In this document: positions 1 through 8,323 of the stretch, one piece after another | Layout of the letters: each line of letters begins with the position of its first letter | How positions within the stretch are numbered: position 1 is the first letter of the stretch | Assembly (NCBI GenBank): GCA_002328745.1 | Contig: DCVQ01000030.1 | Location: 15,043-66,292, forward strand | From: Actinobacteria bacterium UBA2184 | GTDB taxonomy: Bacteria; Actinomycetota; Coriobacteriia; Anaerosomatales; Anaerosomataceae | Direction: 5' to 3' | Length of the DNA: 51,250 nucleotides | The notes under the pieces: model-generated | Database searches by the model: none | What the model was told of the DNA's origin: nothing | The model's input: the letters and a program-made list of their open reading frames with translations, nothing else | Made by a program: the position numbers and the translations under genes

Positions 1-938
1 AGCTCGCCGCGGGCGAGCGCGGGCTTGATGATGCTCGCCGCGTCGATGGCGCCCTCGGCTGCACCCGCGCCCACGAGGGTGTGCATCTCGTCCACGAACA
101 GGATGATGTCGCCGCGCTCGCGGATCTCCTTCATGACCTTCTTGAGGCGCTCCTCGAACTCGCCGCGGTACTTGCTGCCGGCGACGAGCGCCGCAAGATC
201 GAGCGTGTAGAGCTGCTTGCTGCGAATGGTCTCAGGCACCTCGTCGGAGGCGATGAGCTGCGCAAGCCCCTCGACGACGGCCGTCTTGCCCACACCCGGC
301 TCGCCGATGAGCACGGGGTTGTTCTTGGTCCGGCGAGAGAGGATCTGCATCACGCGCTCGATCTCCTGCTCGCGGCCGACCACCGGGTCGAGCTTGCCCT
401 CGTTCGCCGCGCGCGTGAGGTTGCGGCCGAACTCGTCGAGCAGCGACGCCTCGGCGCCCCGTCCGCCCCGGTGCTCCTCGCCCGCCTCGGTCGGCTTGCC
501 GTAGTACCCGGAGAGCAGCTGGATGACGGCCGAGCGCACCTTCTCGAGATCGGCGCCGAGGTTGAGCAGCACCTGCGCGGCGACGCCCTCCCCTTCGCGG
601 ATGAGGCCGAGCAGGATGTGCTCGGTGCCGATGTAGTTGTGGCCGAGCTGGAGGCCCTCTCGGAGCGACAGCTCAAGCACCTTCTTGGCGCGCGGCGTGA
701 ACGGGATATGACCGGTGGGCTCGTAGGTCCCGCGCCCGATGAGCTCCTCCACCTGCAGCTGCACGTCATCGAGCGAGATGTCGAGGCTCTCCAGCGCGCG
801 GGCGGCGATGCCCTCCTGCTCCTTGATGAGCCCGAGGAGCAGATGCTCGGTGCCGATGTAGTTCTGGTTGAGCTTCTTGGCCTCTTCCTGCGCGTAGACG
901 ACCACGCGGCGGGCCTTCTCGGTGAAGCGTTCGAACAT
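1..938 (-). CDS. clpC: ATP-dependent Clp protease ATPase subunit ClpC, N-terminal part (cut by window edge)
   Basis: About 312 N-terminal residues of ClpC, the AAA+ unfoldase that feeds substrates to ClpP. The ATG at 936-938 is preceded by AGGAG at a normal distance. Two Clp-N repeats are visible, each with a 'NYIGTEHLLLGLI/EHILLGLI' type stretch (roughly residues 20-50 and 90-125). Then comes a linker with Gly/Glu-rich sequence, then the first AAA+ domain with Walker A 'GEPGVGKT' and the pore-loop region 'GSKYRGEFEERLKKV', followed by Walker B 'IILFVDE'. The gene runs off the start of the window, so the rest of D1, the UVR-type middle region and D2 cannot be seen. It is not a pseudogene by anything visible. 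A possible -10 element (TAGAAT on the minus strand, 994-999) lies upstream without a convincing -35; no CtsR or HIRIP-type operator was recognised. Confidence 0.96.
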   Translation of the reverse strand, partial: MFERFTEKARRVVVYAQEEAKKLNQNYIGTEHLLLGLIKEQEGIAARALESLDISLDDVQLQVEELIGRGTYEPTGHIPFTPRAKKVLELSLREGLQLGHNYIGTEHILLGLIREGEGVAAQVLLNLGADLEKVRSAVIQLLSGYYGKPTEAGEEHRGGRGAEASLLDEFGRNLTRAANEGKLDPVVGREQEIERVMQILSRRTKNNPVLIGEPGVGKTAVVEGLAQLIASDEVPETIRSKQLYTLDLAALVAGSKYRGEFEERLKKVMKEIRERGDIILFVDEMHTLVGAGAAEGAIDAASIIKPALARGE

Positions 939-1103
939 GTCCGTCACTCCTATCGCAAGCGCCCGGGAACGGCGCATCGGGTGCAGCACGCCTATTCTAC
1001 CCCCCGTGCCGACATCGCAGCGACGGGTACGGACCGAGAAGCAAGCCGGGTGCCATGGATGTGAGGAGGGCGCGATGCCCCGCTCGCTCGGGCGGAGGCG
1101 CGC

Positions 1104-2603
1104 CTACGCCTCCGGGCGCATGTGCGGGAAGAGCAGCACGTCGCGGATCGAAGGGCTGTCGGTCAGCAGCATGACCAGGCGGTCGATGCCGATGCCGAGA
1201 CCACCCGCGGGCGGCATGCCGTACTCCTGCGCGCGCAGGTAATCGGCGTCGACCCACATGGCCTCATCGTCGCCGGCGTCCTTCGCCGCGGCCTGGGCCT
1301 CGAAGCGCTCGCGCTGGTCGATCGGGTCGACGAGCTCGGAGAACGCGTTCGCGAACTCACGGCCGGTGATGATCAGCTCGAAGCGGTCGGTGAGCGCGGG
1401 GTCGTCGTCGTTCCGGCGCGCGAGAGGCGATGTCTCGGCCGGGTACATCGTGACGAAGGTCGGCTCGATGAGCGTGTGCTCCACGAGCTTCTCGAACAGC
1501 TCCGTCAGCATCTTGCCCGCGCCCCATCCCCCTTCGACGGGGATCTCGCGCTTCTCGCACTCGGCGCGAAGGTCGGCGAGCGGCGTGTGCACGGAGAGGT
1601 CGCAGCCCGCCGCGGCGGTCACCAGCTCGGCCATAGTCGCCTGCCGCCACGGACTTGCGAGCGAGACCTCGACGCCCTGATAGGTGAGATCGAGAGTCCC
1701 GATGACCTCTTCGGCGATGCCCGTGATGAGCGACTCGGTCAGCTCACGCATCGACTCCATGTCGCCGTACGCCTGGTACGCCTCGAGCATCGTGAACTCG
1801 GGGTTGTGACGCGGCGACATGCCCTCGTTGCGGAACGACCGGTTGATCTCGTAGACGCGCTCGAACCCGCCCACGAGCAGCCGCTTGAGGTAGAGCTCGG
1901 GGGCGATGCGCAGGTAGAGGTCCATATCGAGCGCGTTGTGATGCGTCACGAACGGCCGCGCGGTCGCGCCGCCGGGAATGGGCTGGAGCATCGGCGTCTC
2001 GACCTCGAGATAGCCGCGGCCTTCCATGAATCGGCGGATGGCGGAGATGACCCGGAACCGCGTCTCGAAGACACCGCGGACCTCGGGGTTGGCGATGAGG
2101 TCGACGTAGCGCTGGCGGTAGCGCGTCTCGGTGTCGGTGAGACCGTGGTACTTCTCGGGCAGCGGGCGCAACGACTTCGAGAGCAACTCCACGGCGGTCG
2201 GCGCGACGGAGAGCTCGCCCCGGCGCGTCCGCAACACGGTCCCCGTCGCACCCGCCCAGTCTCCCAGGTCGAGATCGGCGGCGAACGCGAACGCCTCGTC
2301 GCCGAGGACGTTCTGGCGGCAGAAGAGCTGGATCTCGCCGGTTCCGTCGCGCAGGACCAGGAACAGCGCCTTGCCCTGGTCGCGCTTCGCGACCACGCGC
2401 CCGGCCACCGTCACGACCTCGTCGGTCTCGGCGCCCGGCTCGAGCCCGCCATGCCGGTCCGCGACGAGCGCGGCCGTCGCGGTACGCTCGAAACCGTTAC
2501 GGTACGCATCGACGCCCTGACTCCGAAGCACGTCGAGCTTGGCGCGCCGGGCGACGAGCGGATCGTCCGCGGGAGGCCCCTCTGTGCGTGCGTCCTCGGT
2601 CAT
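1104..2603 (-). CDS. lysS: Lysyl-tRNA synthetase, class II
   Basis: Charges tRNA-Lys with lysine in the cytoplasm. The 499 residues match the usual length of class II LysRS. An N-terminal OB-fold anticodon-binding domain (about residues 60-170, with 'VAGRVVAKRDQGKALFLVLRD') is followed by the class II catalytic core. Motif 1 is around 'IRRFMEGRGYLEVETPML', motif 2 around 'FRNEGMSPRHNPEFTMLEAY', and motif 3 is the C-terminal 'GLGIGIDRLVMLL'. The start codon lies 9 nt downstream of the greA stop, so the two genes are co-transcribed from the greA promoter at 3159-3187. A short inverted repeat (GGAGGCG/CGCCTCC, 1094-1113) spans the stop codon but has no T tract, so it is not called as a terminator. 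Confidence 0.97.
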   Translation of the reverse strand: MTEDARTEGPPADDPLVARRAKLDVLRSQGVDAYRNGFERTATAALVADRHGGLEPGAETDEVVTVAGRVVAKRDQGKALFLVLRDGTGEIQLFCRQNVLGDEAFAFAADLDLGDWAGATGTVLRTRRGELSVAPTAVELLSKSLRPLPEKYHGLTDTETRYRQRYVDLIANPEVRGVFETRFRVISAIRRFMEGRGYLEVETPMLQPIPGGATARPFVTHHNALDMDLYLRIAPELYLKRLLVGGFERVYEINRSFRNEGMSPRHNPEFTMLEAYQAYGDMESMRELTESLITGIAEEVIGTLDLTYQGVEVSLASPWRQATMAELVTAAAGCDLSVHTPLADLRAECEKREIPVEGGWGAGKMLTELFEKLVEHTLIEPTFVTMYPAETSPLARRNDDDPALTDRFELIITGREFANAFSELVDPIDQRERFEAQAAAKDAGDDEAMWVDADYLRAQEYGMPPAGGLGIGIDRLVMLLTDSPSIRDVLLFPHMRPEA

Positions 2604-2612
2604 GGCCCCCCG

Positions 2613-3086
2613 CTACTTGCTGATCGACACGACCTCGTACTCGATGAACGCGCCGCGCGGCGTGATGACCCTGACGACGTCGCCCTTACGCGCGCCCATG
2701 ACAGCCTGACCCACGGGGGACTCGTTCGAGATGCGGCTGTGCGTGGGATCGGCCTCGGCCGACCCGACGAGCTGGTACGTGACCGCCTCGCCGGTCGCGA
2801 CTTCCTTCAAGTGCACCTTGGCACCGAGGATGACGCGGTCGCATTTCTTCGGCGACTCGATGATGGTGGCATTCGCAAGGAGCTGGCTGATCTCGGCGAT
2901 CCTGCTCTCGACCCACGCCTGCTCGTTCTTGGCATCGTCGTACTCGGAGTTCTCGGAGATGTCGCCGAACTCCTTGGCGTCGCGGATCCGTTCGCCGACT
3001 TCGCGGCGGCGGACCGTCTCGAGATAGACGAGCTCCTCTTCGAGCCGCGTCTGGCCTTCAGCGGTGAGTGCGACTTCCTTCTGCAT
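2613..3086 (-). CDS. greA: Transcription elongation factor GreA
   Basis: Rescues backtracked RNA polymerase by stimulating transcript cleavage through the secondary channel. The protein has the N-terminal coiled coil with the acidic tip 'GDISENSEYDDAKNEQA' and the C-terminal FKBP-like domain ('GAKVHLKEV', 'SNESPVGQAVMGARKGDVV'). An upstream in-frame ATG at 3104 would add six residues. However, AAGGAG sits six bases before the ATG at 3086, which gives the family-typical N-terminus MQKEVALT and 157 residues, so 3086 is chosen. It is the first gene of a greA-lysS unit, and a good sigma70-like promoter precedes it. Confidence 0.96.
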   Translation of the reverse strand: MQKEVALTAEGQTRLEEELVYLETVRRREVGERIRDAKEFGDISENSEYDDAKNEQAWVESRIAEISQLLANATIIESPKKCDRVILGAKVHLKEVATGEAVTYQLVGSAEADPTHSRISNESPVGQAVMGARKGDVVRVITPRGAFIEYEVVSISK

Positions 3087-3158
3087 GCTGCGCTCCTTGT
3101 GCATCGGTCCGGCAACGCGAACACGTACGCTCCGGCCGGCCGGTCAATGGCTCGCCAG

Positions 3159-3187
3159 AGTATAGCGACGGCGACCCGTCCCGACAA
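3159..3187 (-). promoter_or_regulatory. Promoter of greA-lysS
   Basis: On the minus strand TTGTCG (3182-3187) and TATACT (3159-3164) are separated by 17 nt, close to the sigma70 consensus. The predicted start of transcription near 3151 leaves about 65 nt of leader before the greA ATG. Confidence 0.7.
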
Positions 3188-3200
3188 GCGCGCAACGTGG

Positions 3201-3223
3201 AAGGGCGCCTCACGGGCGCCCTT
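3201..3223 (-). terminator. Hairpin downstream of tatA
   Basis: A perfect 9-bp inverted repeat (AAGGGCGCC, loop of five, GGCGCCCTT) begins 24 nt beyond the tatA stop. It has no T tract on the minus strand. It is a likely transcript end for tatA but is weaker than a classical intrinsic terminator. Confidence 0.5.
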
Positions 3224-3247
3224 CGGGGATGCTCTGCCGACGAACCG

Positions 3248-3460
3248 CTACGCGTTCGTCTTCTCCTCGGCCTTCTCGGCCGGCTTGGCCGCGCCCTCGG
3301 TCTCCTCGGGCTCGTTCATGCCGGCGTCCAGTCCCTCTTTGAGGGCCTTTGCGGACTTGCCGAACATCTTCGCGAGCTTGGGAAGCTGAGTCGGGCCGAA
3401 CAGGAGCAGGATGATGCCCAGGATGATGAGCCATTCCCACCCGCCAGCGAACTTCGGCAT
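3248..3460 (-). CDS. tatA: Sec-independent translocase component TatA
   Basis: A 70-residue Tat protein of the TatA/E type, which forms the pore-like assembly of the twin-arginine export system. A single N-terminal membrane helix ('WLIILGIILLLFG') is followed by the hinge 'FGPTQLPKLAKMFGKSAKALKEG', an amphipathic helix, and a short acidic/lysine-rich tail. An ATG at 3490 is also in frame, but GAGGAGG lies just before the ATG at 3460 and gives the typical TatA N-terminus. No tatC is present in the window. Tat export would be relevant to cofactor-loaded enzymes such as formate dehydrogenases, for which maturation genes lie further along. TatB is the alternative, but the short tail favours TatA. 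Confidence 0.9.
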   Translation of the reverse strand: MPKFAGGWEWLIILGIILLLFGPTQLPKLAKMFGKSAKALKEGLDAGMNEPEETEGAAKPAEKAEEKTNA

Positions 3461-3480
3461 GTGACCTCCTCTAGATCCTC

Positions 3481-3505
3481 GGTCCGGCACTGCCGGAGCC
3501 GGACC
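3481..3505 (-). terminator. Hairpin between rex and tatA
   Basis: A perfect 8-bp inverted repeat (GGTCCGGC / GCCGGACC around a 9-nt loop) lies about 80 nt past the rex stop and upstream of the tatA ribosome-binding site. It may end the rex transcript or sit in the tatA leader. No T tract follows. Confidence 0.35.
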
Positions 3506-3586
3506 GTCGCGACCGGACGCTAGCGTACCACCTCCACCTTCCCCGCGCCACGCCGGTACCGGGACCGCCGGAGCGCAGGCCGGGAC

Positions 3587-4228
3587 TTAGACCCGGGCGA
3601 CTCCTTCACGGCGCGACAGGTAGTACAGCGTGTGCAGCAACTCGTGGACGGGGTCGGTGTTATGCAGCGTGACGCCCTCGGGCACACGCACGATCACCGG
3701 CGTGTAGTTGAGCACCACGCGGACGCCCGCGGACGCAAGACGGTCGGTGACTTCCTGAGCGGCCTCCGGGGGCACCGCGATGACGCCGATGCGGATGTCG
3801 TGCTCGCGCAGCGACTGCTCCAGCTGCCCGAGAGGCTGGATCGTGATGTCCCCGATGCTCGTGCCCACCTTCTTGGGATCGTTGTCGAAGATGGCCGTCA
3901 CGTGGAACCCGTGCTGGCGCAGCCCGTGATAACCGGCGATGGCCGAGCCGAGGTTGCCGGCGCCCACGAGCGCGAGCTGGTGCACGTGATCGGAGCCGAG
4001 GATCCGCTGGATGCGTTCGACGAGCAGCGGGATGTCATAGCCGACGCCCCGCTTGCCGAACGACCCGAAATGCGTGAGATCGCGCCTGATCTGGGCGGGA
4101 TTCACGCAGGTCAGCTCACCGAGCCGCGCCGATGAGACCGTGTTCACGCCGTCCTCGCGAAGCTGGATCAGGATATTCAGGTAAGCGGGGAGCCGCTCGA
4201 TGACTCCCTCGGGTATGCGCTCGGTCAC
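3587..4228 (-). CDS. rex: Redox-sensing transcriptional repressor Rex
   Basis: Senses the NADH/NAD+ ratio and represses respiratory and fermentative genes when NADH is low. The 213 residues match the family. An N-terminal winged helix ('SSARLGELTCVNPAQIRRDLTHFG') is followed by the NAD-binding Rossmann fold with 'LALVGAGNLGSAIAGY' at about residues 85-100 and 'AIFDNDPKKVG'. The C-terminal swapped helix includes 'LLHTLYYLSRREG'. The start is GTG at 4226-4228. The upstream M50 gene ends 74 nt away. An inverted repeat in that gap (4265-4283) may be a self-regulatory site. A second Rex-like site is proposed at the promoter of the multihaem cytochrome (12382-12400). Confidence 0.95.
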   Translation of the reverse strand: MTERIPEGVIERLPAYLNILIQLREDGVNTVSSARLGELTCVNPAQIRRDLTHFGSFGKRGVGYDIPLLVERIQRILGSDHVHQLALVGAGNLGSAIAGYHGLRQHGFHVTAIFDNDPKKVGTSIGDITIQPLGQLEQSLREHDIRIGVIAVPPEAAQEVTDRLASAGVRVVLNYTPVIVRVPEGVTLHNTDPVHELLHTLYYLSRREGVARV

Positions 4229-4264
4229 GCGAACTCGCCTTCACCGCTCGTGAGCAATGGCTAA

Positions 4265-4283
4265 TGGTAACCCGCAGTTACAA
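4265..4283 (-). promoter_or_regulatory. Inverted repeat upstream of rex, possible Rex operator
   Basis: Minus strand TTGTAACTGCGGGTTACCA contains the perfect repeat GTAAC-N5-GTTAC (4267-4281), 37 nt before the rex start. It has TTGT at one end, like Rex sites (TTGTGAA-N4-TTCACAA), but its spacing is one base longer and one arm is imperfect. Autoregulation by Rex is an inference. Confidence 0.3.
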
Positions 4284-4302
4284 TCTCGTACAAGGGGTGG
4301 TG

Positions 4303-5427
4303 TCAGGCGCGCCGGACAGATTCGCGGATGACGCGGATGATGTCCGAACGCGTGACGATGCCCGATAGGCGCCCCTCGTCGACCACGAGGACGGCCCCGG
4401 GGCCGGACGCGTCGAACATCCCCAGCACGCTCTCGACGGACGCGTCAGGCGGTGCGACCGATTTCTCGAGATCGCGCGACGCCACGTCGGCGACGGTCGT
4501 CGACGGCCAGTCCCCTCTCGCCACTGCATTGACGTGGTCGATGCTGACAAGCCCGATGACGTGGCCGTCTCTCAAGACCGGATAGGTCTTGTGCCGGCCC
4601 CCCAGGAAGTATCCGTCCGCGAGCTCGGCAAGACTGAGCTCCGCCGGCGCCAGGATGGCGGGGGTGGACATGATCTGGCGCAGCGGTATCGCCGCCAGTG
4701 CCGCCCGCACCAGCTGATTCTGGTATGCGCTCGCGGAGAGGGTGGAGAGGAACCACCCCATCACGGCGAACCAGATGAAGTCGAACGTGCCGTTCAGCAC
4801 TCCGAAGACGGCAACGGTGATGAGGAGCACCCCGAGCGTCTGTCCGGCGCGGCTCGCCCACTTGGTGGCTTTGAGCAGATTGCCGGTGATGGCCCACAGG
4901 ACGGCACGCAGAACCCGGCCGCCATCGAGCGGGAAGCCCGGGAGCAGATTGAACAGCGCGAGCATGACGTTGATGAGGGCAAGATACTCGAACGGCACCC
5001 ACGCCGCTTCGACGGCCCCCGCCGCATAGAGCGCCTGACGGACGAGCCATGCCGCACCGCCGATGAGCAGGCTCGTCACGGGGCCCGCCATCGCCAACAG
5101 GAACTCGTGACCCGGGCCTCGCGGTTCGTCCTCCATCTGCGAGACCCCGCCGAACAGGAACAGCGTCACGCGCGTGATCTTCACGCCACCGGCGAGCGCG
5201 ACGAGCGAGTGCGCGAGTTCGTGGAGCACGAGCGAGGCGAAGAACGCGAGCGCCGTTCCCAGGCCCAGCGCGACGTACGCCACCGGCCCGAGATCGGGAA
5301 CCGTCTGGGGGAAGTAGCTGGTCGTGAGCGAGGACGCGACGAGGAACAGTATGAGGAACCAGCTCGCATCGATCTCGAGCGGTATCCCGAACGGTCGGCC
5401 GAGCTTCACTGACGGCAAGCCGAACAT
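4303..5427 (-). CDS. Site-2-protease-like M50 metallopeptidase with CBS domains
   Basis: A polytopic intramembrane zinc protease. The zinc site is HELAH (H69, E70, H73) in the second membrane segment. The third ligand is the aspartate of 'NLLPGFPLDGGR' (D168). A tandem CBS (Bateman) module fills the C-terminal 130 residues ('LRQIMSTPAILAPAEL...' to 'GIVTRSDIIRVIRES') and probably senses an adenine nucleotide. This architecture is the Rip3/SpoIVFB-like CBS subgroup. A GTG at 5433 is in frame, but ATG 5427 gives better spacing to GAGG. It ends 74 nt before rex. The substrate is unknown; anti-sigma factors or membrane proteins are typical for the family. Confidence 0.9.
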   Translation of the reverse strand: MFGLPSVKLGRPFGIPLEIDASWFLILFLVASSLTTSYFPQTVPDLGPVAYVALGLGTALAFFASLVLHELAHSLVALAGGVKITRVTLFLFGGVSQMEDEPRGPGHEFLLAMAGPVTSLLIGGAAWLVRQALYAAGAVEAAWVPFEYLALINVMLALFNLLPGFPLDGGRVLRAVLWAITGNLLKATKWASRAGQTLGVLLITVAVFGVLNGTFDFIWFAVMGWFLSTLSASAYQNQLVRAALAAIPLRQIMSTPAILAPAELSLAELADGYFLGGRHKTYPVLRDGHVIGLVSIDHVNAVARGDWPSTTVADVASRDLEKSVAPPDASVESVLGMFDASGPGAVLVVDEGRLSGIVTRSDIIRVIRESVRRA

Positions 5428-5461
5428 GCGCACCTACCTCGATCGCCGCTGAATACGGCCT

Positions 5462-6259
5462 CTAGAACGCCGCTCCCTCAAGCGCGGTCGCACACACGCA
5501 CGATCGCTCTGCGGGCAGCGCGGGGATCATCGCAAACAACAGGTCCTTGAGCTTCTCATTGTTCTCGGCGAACACCCTGATCACTTCGTCGTTGGTCACC
5601 GGTTCCACACCCTCGGTGCCGGCGTCGTGATCGGTGATGAGCGAGATATTGCAGTAGCAGATCTCCAGTTCCCGCGCGAGGTATGCCTCCGGATACTGGG
5701 TCATGTTGATGACTTCCCAGCCCTGGGAGGCGAACCAGCGCGACTCCGCACGCGTCGAGAAGCGCGGGCCCTGGATGACGACGACCGTGCCGGAATCGTG
5801 CACGGTGATCCCCAGCTCGCGGCCCTTCTTGATCGCGACGTCGCGCATCGTCGGGCAGTACGGATCCGCAGAGGACACGTGCGTGGTGGTCGGTCCGTCG
5901 TAGAAGGTGTCCTTGCGGCCTTTCGTGCGATCCACGAACTGGTCGCAGATGACGAAGTCCCCGGGCTTCACGTGCCAGTCGAGCGACCCGCAGGCGCTCG
6001 GACCGATGATGCGCTTGGCGCCGAGGAGCTTCATCGCCCAGACGTTCGCGCGGTAGTTGATCATATGAGGCGGGTACTGATGCGCCACGCCATGACGTGG
6101 CATGAAGGCGACCTTACGGCCGCCGATCTCGCCGATCATCGCGGGGGCGGACGGCGCGCCGTAGGGCGTCTCGATCTCGATCTCCTGCGGATCATCGAGT
6201 AGCGAGTGGAAGCCGCTTCCGCCAAATACGCCAACGTCTACCTGCGGATACGACGACAT
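5462..6259 (-). CDS. mtnP: S-methyl-5'-thioadenosine phosphorylase
   Basis: Phosphorolyses methylthioadenosine, the by-product of polyamine synthesis, into adenine and methylthioribose-1-phosphate. It has 265 residues. Family motifs include the phosphate-binding 'GVFGGSGFHSLL' at the N-terminus, 'MPRHGVAHQYPPHMINYRAN', 'GPSACGSLDWHVKPGDFV', and the substrate pocket 'NMTQYPEAYLARELEICY' followed by 'ITDHDAG'. The frame stays open 63 codons upstream, but AAGGAG six bases before ATG 6257-6259 and the conserved N-terminus fix the start. A methylthioinosine phosphorylase is possible, because residues near 'DHDAG' set base specificity in this family. A possible -10 element (TACAAT, minus strand, 6314-6319) lies 55 nt upstream. 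Confidence 0.92.
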   Translation of the reverse strand: MSSYPQVDVGVFGGSGFHSLLDDPQEIEIETPYGAPSAPAMIGEIGGRKVAFMPRHGVAHQYPPHMINYRANVWAMKLLGAKRIIGPSACGSLDWHVKPGDFVICDQFVDRTKGRKDTFYDGPTTTHVSSADPYCPTMRDVAIKKGRELGITVHDSGTVVVIQGPRFSTRAESRWFASQGWEVINMTQYPEAYLARELEICYCNISLITDHDAGTEGVEPVTNDEVIRVFAENNEKLKDLLFAMIPALPAERSCVCATALEGAAF

Positions 6260-6336
6260 GGAGTCTCCTTGGCTCTTGGCGGCGACGGCCGCCCTACGTA
6301 TGCAACAGATGCGATTGTAGCCTATGCCGCTTCGCC

Positions 6337-7335
6337 TCAGGCGGAGCGCAGCAGTCCTCCGGGCCTTGCCGCGCCGCGGTCCGACGCCTCTTCGCGAACG
6401 CTCGGCGCGCGCATCGGCCTGCCGAACGCGTTCGCCGCATCCGTCCACGTCCGGTCAGTCGCCCCGACCCCCGCGATCGCGGCCGCGAAGCCCGCTACTG
6501 CCGCGTCCGTCGCGTCCGCGTGCGCGAGAGCGAGGGCTTCGAGTGTGCACGGAGCGGCACCGCTGCCGGCACCATCCCCATGATGGGCCATCACCGCGTG
6601 TTCGAGCCGGGCAGCGAGACCGGGCGAGAGGCCTTCGCCGAGCCGTTCGACGGCCGCGTGGAGCCGGCGGGCGCCGAGTGCCACGTGTCCGAGAAGGCGC
6701 CCCTCGTCGGTGAGCTCGAGCGAGGCGCCACACGCGATCTCGTCGACCACCCCCAGATCGTGAAGCAGCGCGGCGGCGACCAGCAGATCGGCGTCGATCT
6801 CCGGGTACACGTCGGCCGTGCCGCGACACAGCGTGGCGACGGCGACCGTGTGCTCGAGCAAGCCGCCGATGTACGCGTGATGGGCGCTGTCGGTGGCCGC
6901 GCAGATCTTGAACCTCCGCATCAGTCGCACATCCCCGAACACCTCGCGTACCAGTCGTGCCAGGCCCGGGTCGGCGATGGAACGCACCAGCGATCGCAGG
7001 GCAGCGAGCAGCTCCTTCTCATCGCGCGTTCCGACCGGCAGCAGATCATGGCTGTCGGAGCTCTCTGTCGGTCGCATGGCGCTGACCGACACGCGAAGCG
7101 CCCCCCGGTAGCTCGTCATCTTGCCCCGGACGCGGACGACGGTCCCGGCACTGATCGCCTCTGCCTCGCGGGGTGGCCGGAACATGATCCCCCCGACACG
7201 ACCGCTGCGATCCGAGAACTCGAGCGCGAGGTAGGTCTCCCCCGTGCGTGCCGCGCGCACGTCAGCCGAACGCACGACGAAGTCGGTATCCACTACATCA
7301 CCCGTGCCGAGCGTCGCCGCGAACTGCCGCTTCAT
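6337..7335 (-). CDS. YhaM-like 3'-5' exoribonuclease (OB fold + HD domain)
   Basis: 332 residues with an N-terminal OB-fold nucleic-acid-binding domain (about residues 10-95, 'VVDTDFVVRSADVRAARTGE', 'VRVRGKMTSYRGALRVSV'). An HD-type metal-dependent phosphohydrolase domain follows, with 'HHAYIGGLLEHTVAVATL' and the paired 'AALLHDLG' metal site, then 'LEHAVMAHHG'. This order is that of YhaM/CBF1 exoribonucleases. The tail after about residue 290 is Ala/Arg-rich and looks lineage-specific. ATG 7341 is in frame, but its AGGGG motif is directly adjacent, so ATG 7335 is preferred. The neighbours MtnP and a SAM hydrolase are on the same strand, but spacing (77 and 108 nt) does not prove an operon. 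Confidence 0.85.
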   Translation of the reverse strand: MKRQFAATLGTGDVVDTDFVVRSADVRAARTGETYLALEFSDRSGRVGGIMFRPPREAEAISAGTVVRVRGKMTSYRGALRVSVSAMRPTESSDSHDLLPVGTRDEKELLAALRSLVRSIADPGLARLVREVFGDVRLMRRFKICAATDSAHHAYIGGLLEHTVAVATLCRGTADVYPEIDADLLVAAALLHDLGVVDEIACGASLELTDEGRLLGHVALGARRLHAAVERLGEGLSPGLAARLEHAVMAHHGDGAGSGAAPCTLEALALAHADATDAAVAGFAAAIAGVGATDRTWTDAANAFGRPMRAPSVREEASDRGAARPGGLLRSA

Positions 7336-7443
7336 CGCCATCCCCTGCCCGCCGTGTCCTTCATCTTCTCGACCGCAGCGTAGCGGGCAGGTCTGACACG
7401 GTCCGGATAGGCGCGCGGCCGGGTGGCGCTTCCGCTCGCAGCG

Positions 7444-8250
7444 CTACCTCGTGCTCCGGATGCGCGCCGATACCCCCGCGTCGGCGCCGTAGCGCTCCGC
7501 CGCGCTCCCGAGCCGGACGGCGAGCGTGAGCCACCCCGACGAATCGATGAGCGCGACCGGCTCCCCCTCGCCCACATCCGAGAAGGTGGTCGCGAAGGGC
7601 ACGGTGATCTGCGCATGCCCGAGCACGATCTCAAGCCTCCCCGAGTCCCACCCATGCCTCCGAACGGCGTCCTCGGGGATCGCGAACCTCAGCGAGCCGA
7701 AACGATCGACGTCGATCACCTCGGCGATCATCGTGTCGCCCTCCTGATGGCCGAGCTCGAAAGGTGCTCGCGAAAGCCCTTCGGGGTCCACCTCGCTGCC
7801 CAGCGCCGAGGGCTCGACGCCGCACGCGAGCACGGCGGCGGCGGGCGCGAGGACGTCCCGCGCGTGAAAGGTCGCGAGAGGCGGCTGGTAGTCCAGTTGG
7901 CTCGGTGCGATCGAGTAGACCTCCCCTATGCCTCCCGAGCGCCATGTGGCGGGGATCAGCACGCCGTTGTCGGGGCCCACAAGAAGGCTGCCGTTGCGGG
8001 TGAGGATGACCAGATCGCGGCGACCACCCCCCACTCCCGGATCCGCGACCACCAGATGAATCGCCTCCGGCAGCTGCCACACTCCCGCCGCAGCGATCGC
8101 CGCGGCCTTTCGCACGTCGAACGGCGGTATGTCGTGTGCGAGGTCGACGACCCTCACCTGAGGACACGCGCGGTAGATGATCGCATGGCACATCCCGACC
8201 CAGGTGTCGCCGATCCCGAAGTCCGACGTGAAGCAGATGATGGAATGCAC
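7444..8250 (-). CDS. SAM hydroxide adenosyltransferase (DUF62 family SAM hydrolase)
   Basis: Members of this family convert S-adenosylmethionine and water to adenosine and methionine and are related to fluorinases. The 268 residues show the hallmark motifs 'TSDFGIGDTWVGMCHAII' at the N-terminus, 'VVADPGVGGGRRD' near residue 70, and 'GPDNGVLIP' near residue 95. The C-terminal beta domain follows. The start is GTG at 8250, and a purine-rich AGGGGGG lies upstream. It is transcribed divergently from the small lipoprotein gene at 8324. Together with the downstream MtnP gene it suggests local emphasis on recycling SAM-derived adenosyl compounds. Halogenase or fluorinase activity is not suggested by anything visible. 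Confidence 0.9.
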   Translation of the reverse strand: MHSIICFTSDFGIGDTWVGMCHAIIYRACPQVRVVDLAHDIPPFDVRKAAAIAAAGVWQLPEAIHLVVADPGVGGGRRDLVILTRNGSLLVGPDNGVLIPATWRSGGIGEVYSIAPSQLDYQPPLATFHARDVLAPAAAVLACGVEPSALGSEVDPEGLSRAPFELGHQEGDTMIAEVIDVDRFGSLRFAIPEDAVRRHGWDSGRLEIVLGHAQITVPFATTFSDVGEGEPVALIDSSGWLTLAVRLGSAAERYGADAGVSARIRSTR

Positions 8251-8284
8251 GACCGACCCCCCTGCTGACCGATGGCCGTTAGGC

Positions 8285-8290
8285 TACTAT
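8285..8290 (+). promoter_or_regulatory. Possible -10 element of the lipoprotein gene
   Basis: TACTAT lies 33 nt before the ATG at 8324, in the divergent gap with the SAM hydrolase gene. No convincing -35 hexamer is seen at the right distance (GCTGAC at 8264-8269 leaves only 15 nt). Confidence 0.35.
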
Positions 8291-8323
8291 GCCCTTGAGG
8301 GACGACTCACGGAGGTCCGACTG

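Noticed and set aside
81..1064. Long plus-strand open frame opposite clpC
   Set aside because: It is a shadow of the clpC coding strand caused by high GC; no recognisable protein features and no ribosome-binding site.
1094..1113. Inverted repeat at the lysS stop as a terminator
   Set aside because: The stop codon lies in the loop and no T tract follows.
1122..3389. 755-codon plus-strand open frame across lysS, greA and tatA
   Set aside because: Antisense to three clear genes; composition is that of a GC-rich shadow frame.
4211..4262. Imperfect repeat TTCAC...GTGAG just upstream of the rex start as a Rex operator
   Set aside because: Half-sites do not match TTGTGAA and are partly inside the ribosome-binding region; the repeat at 4265-4283 is a better candidate.
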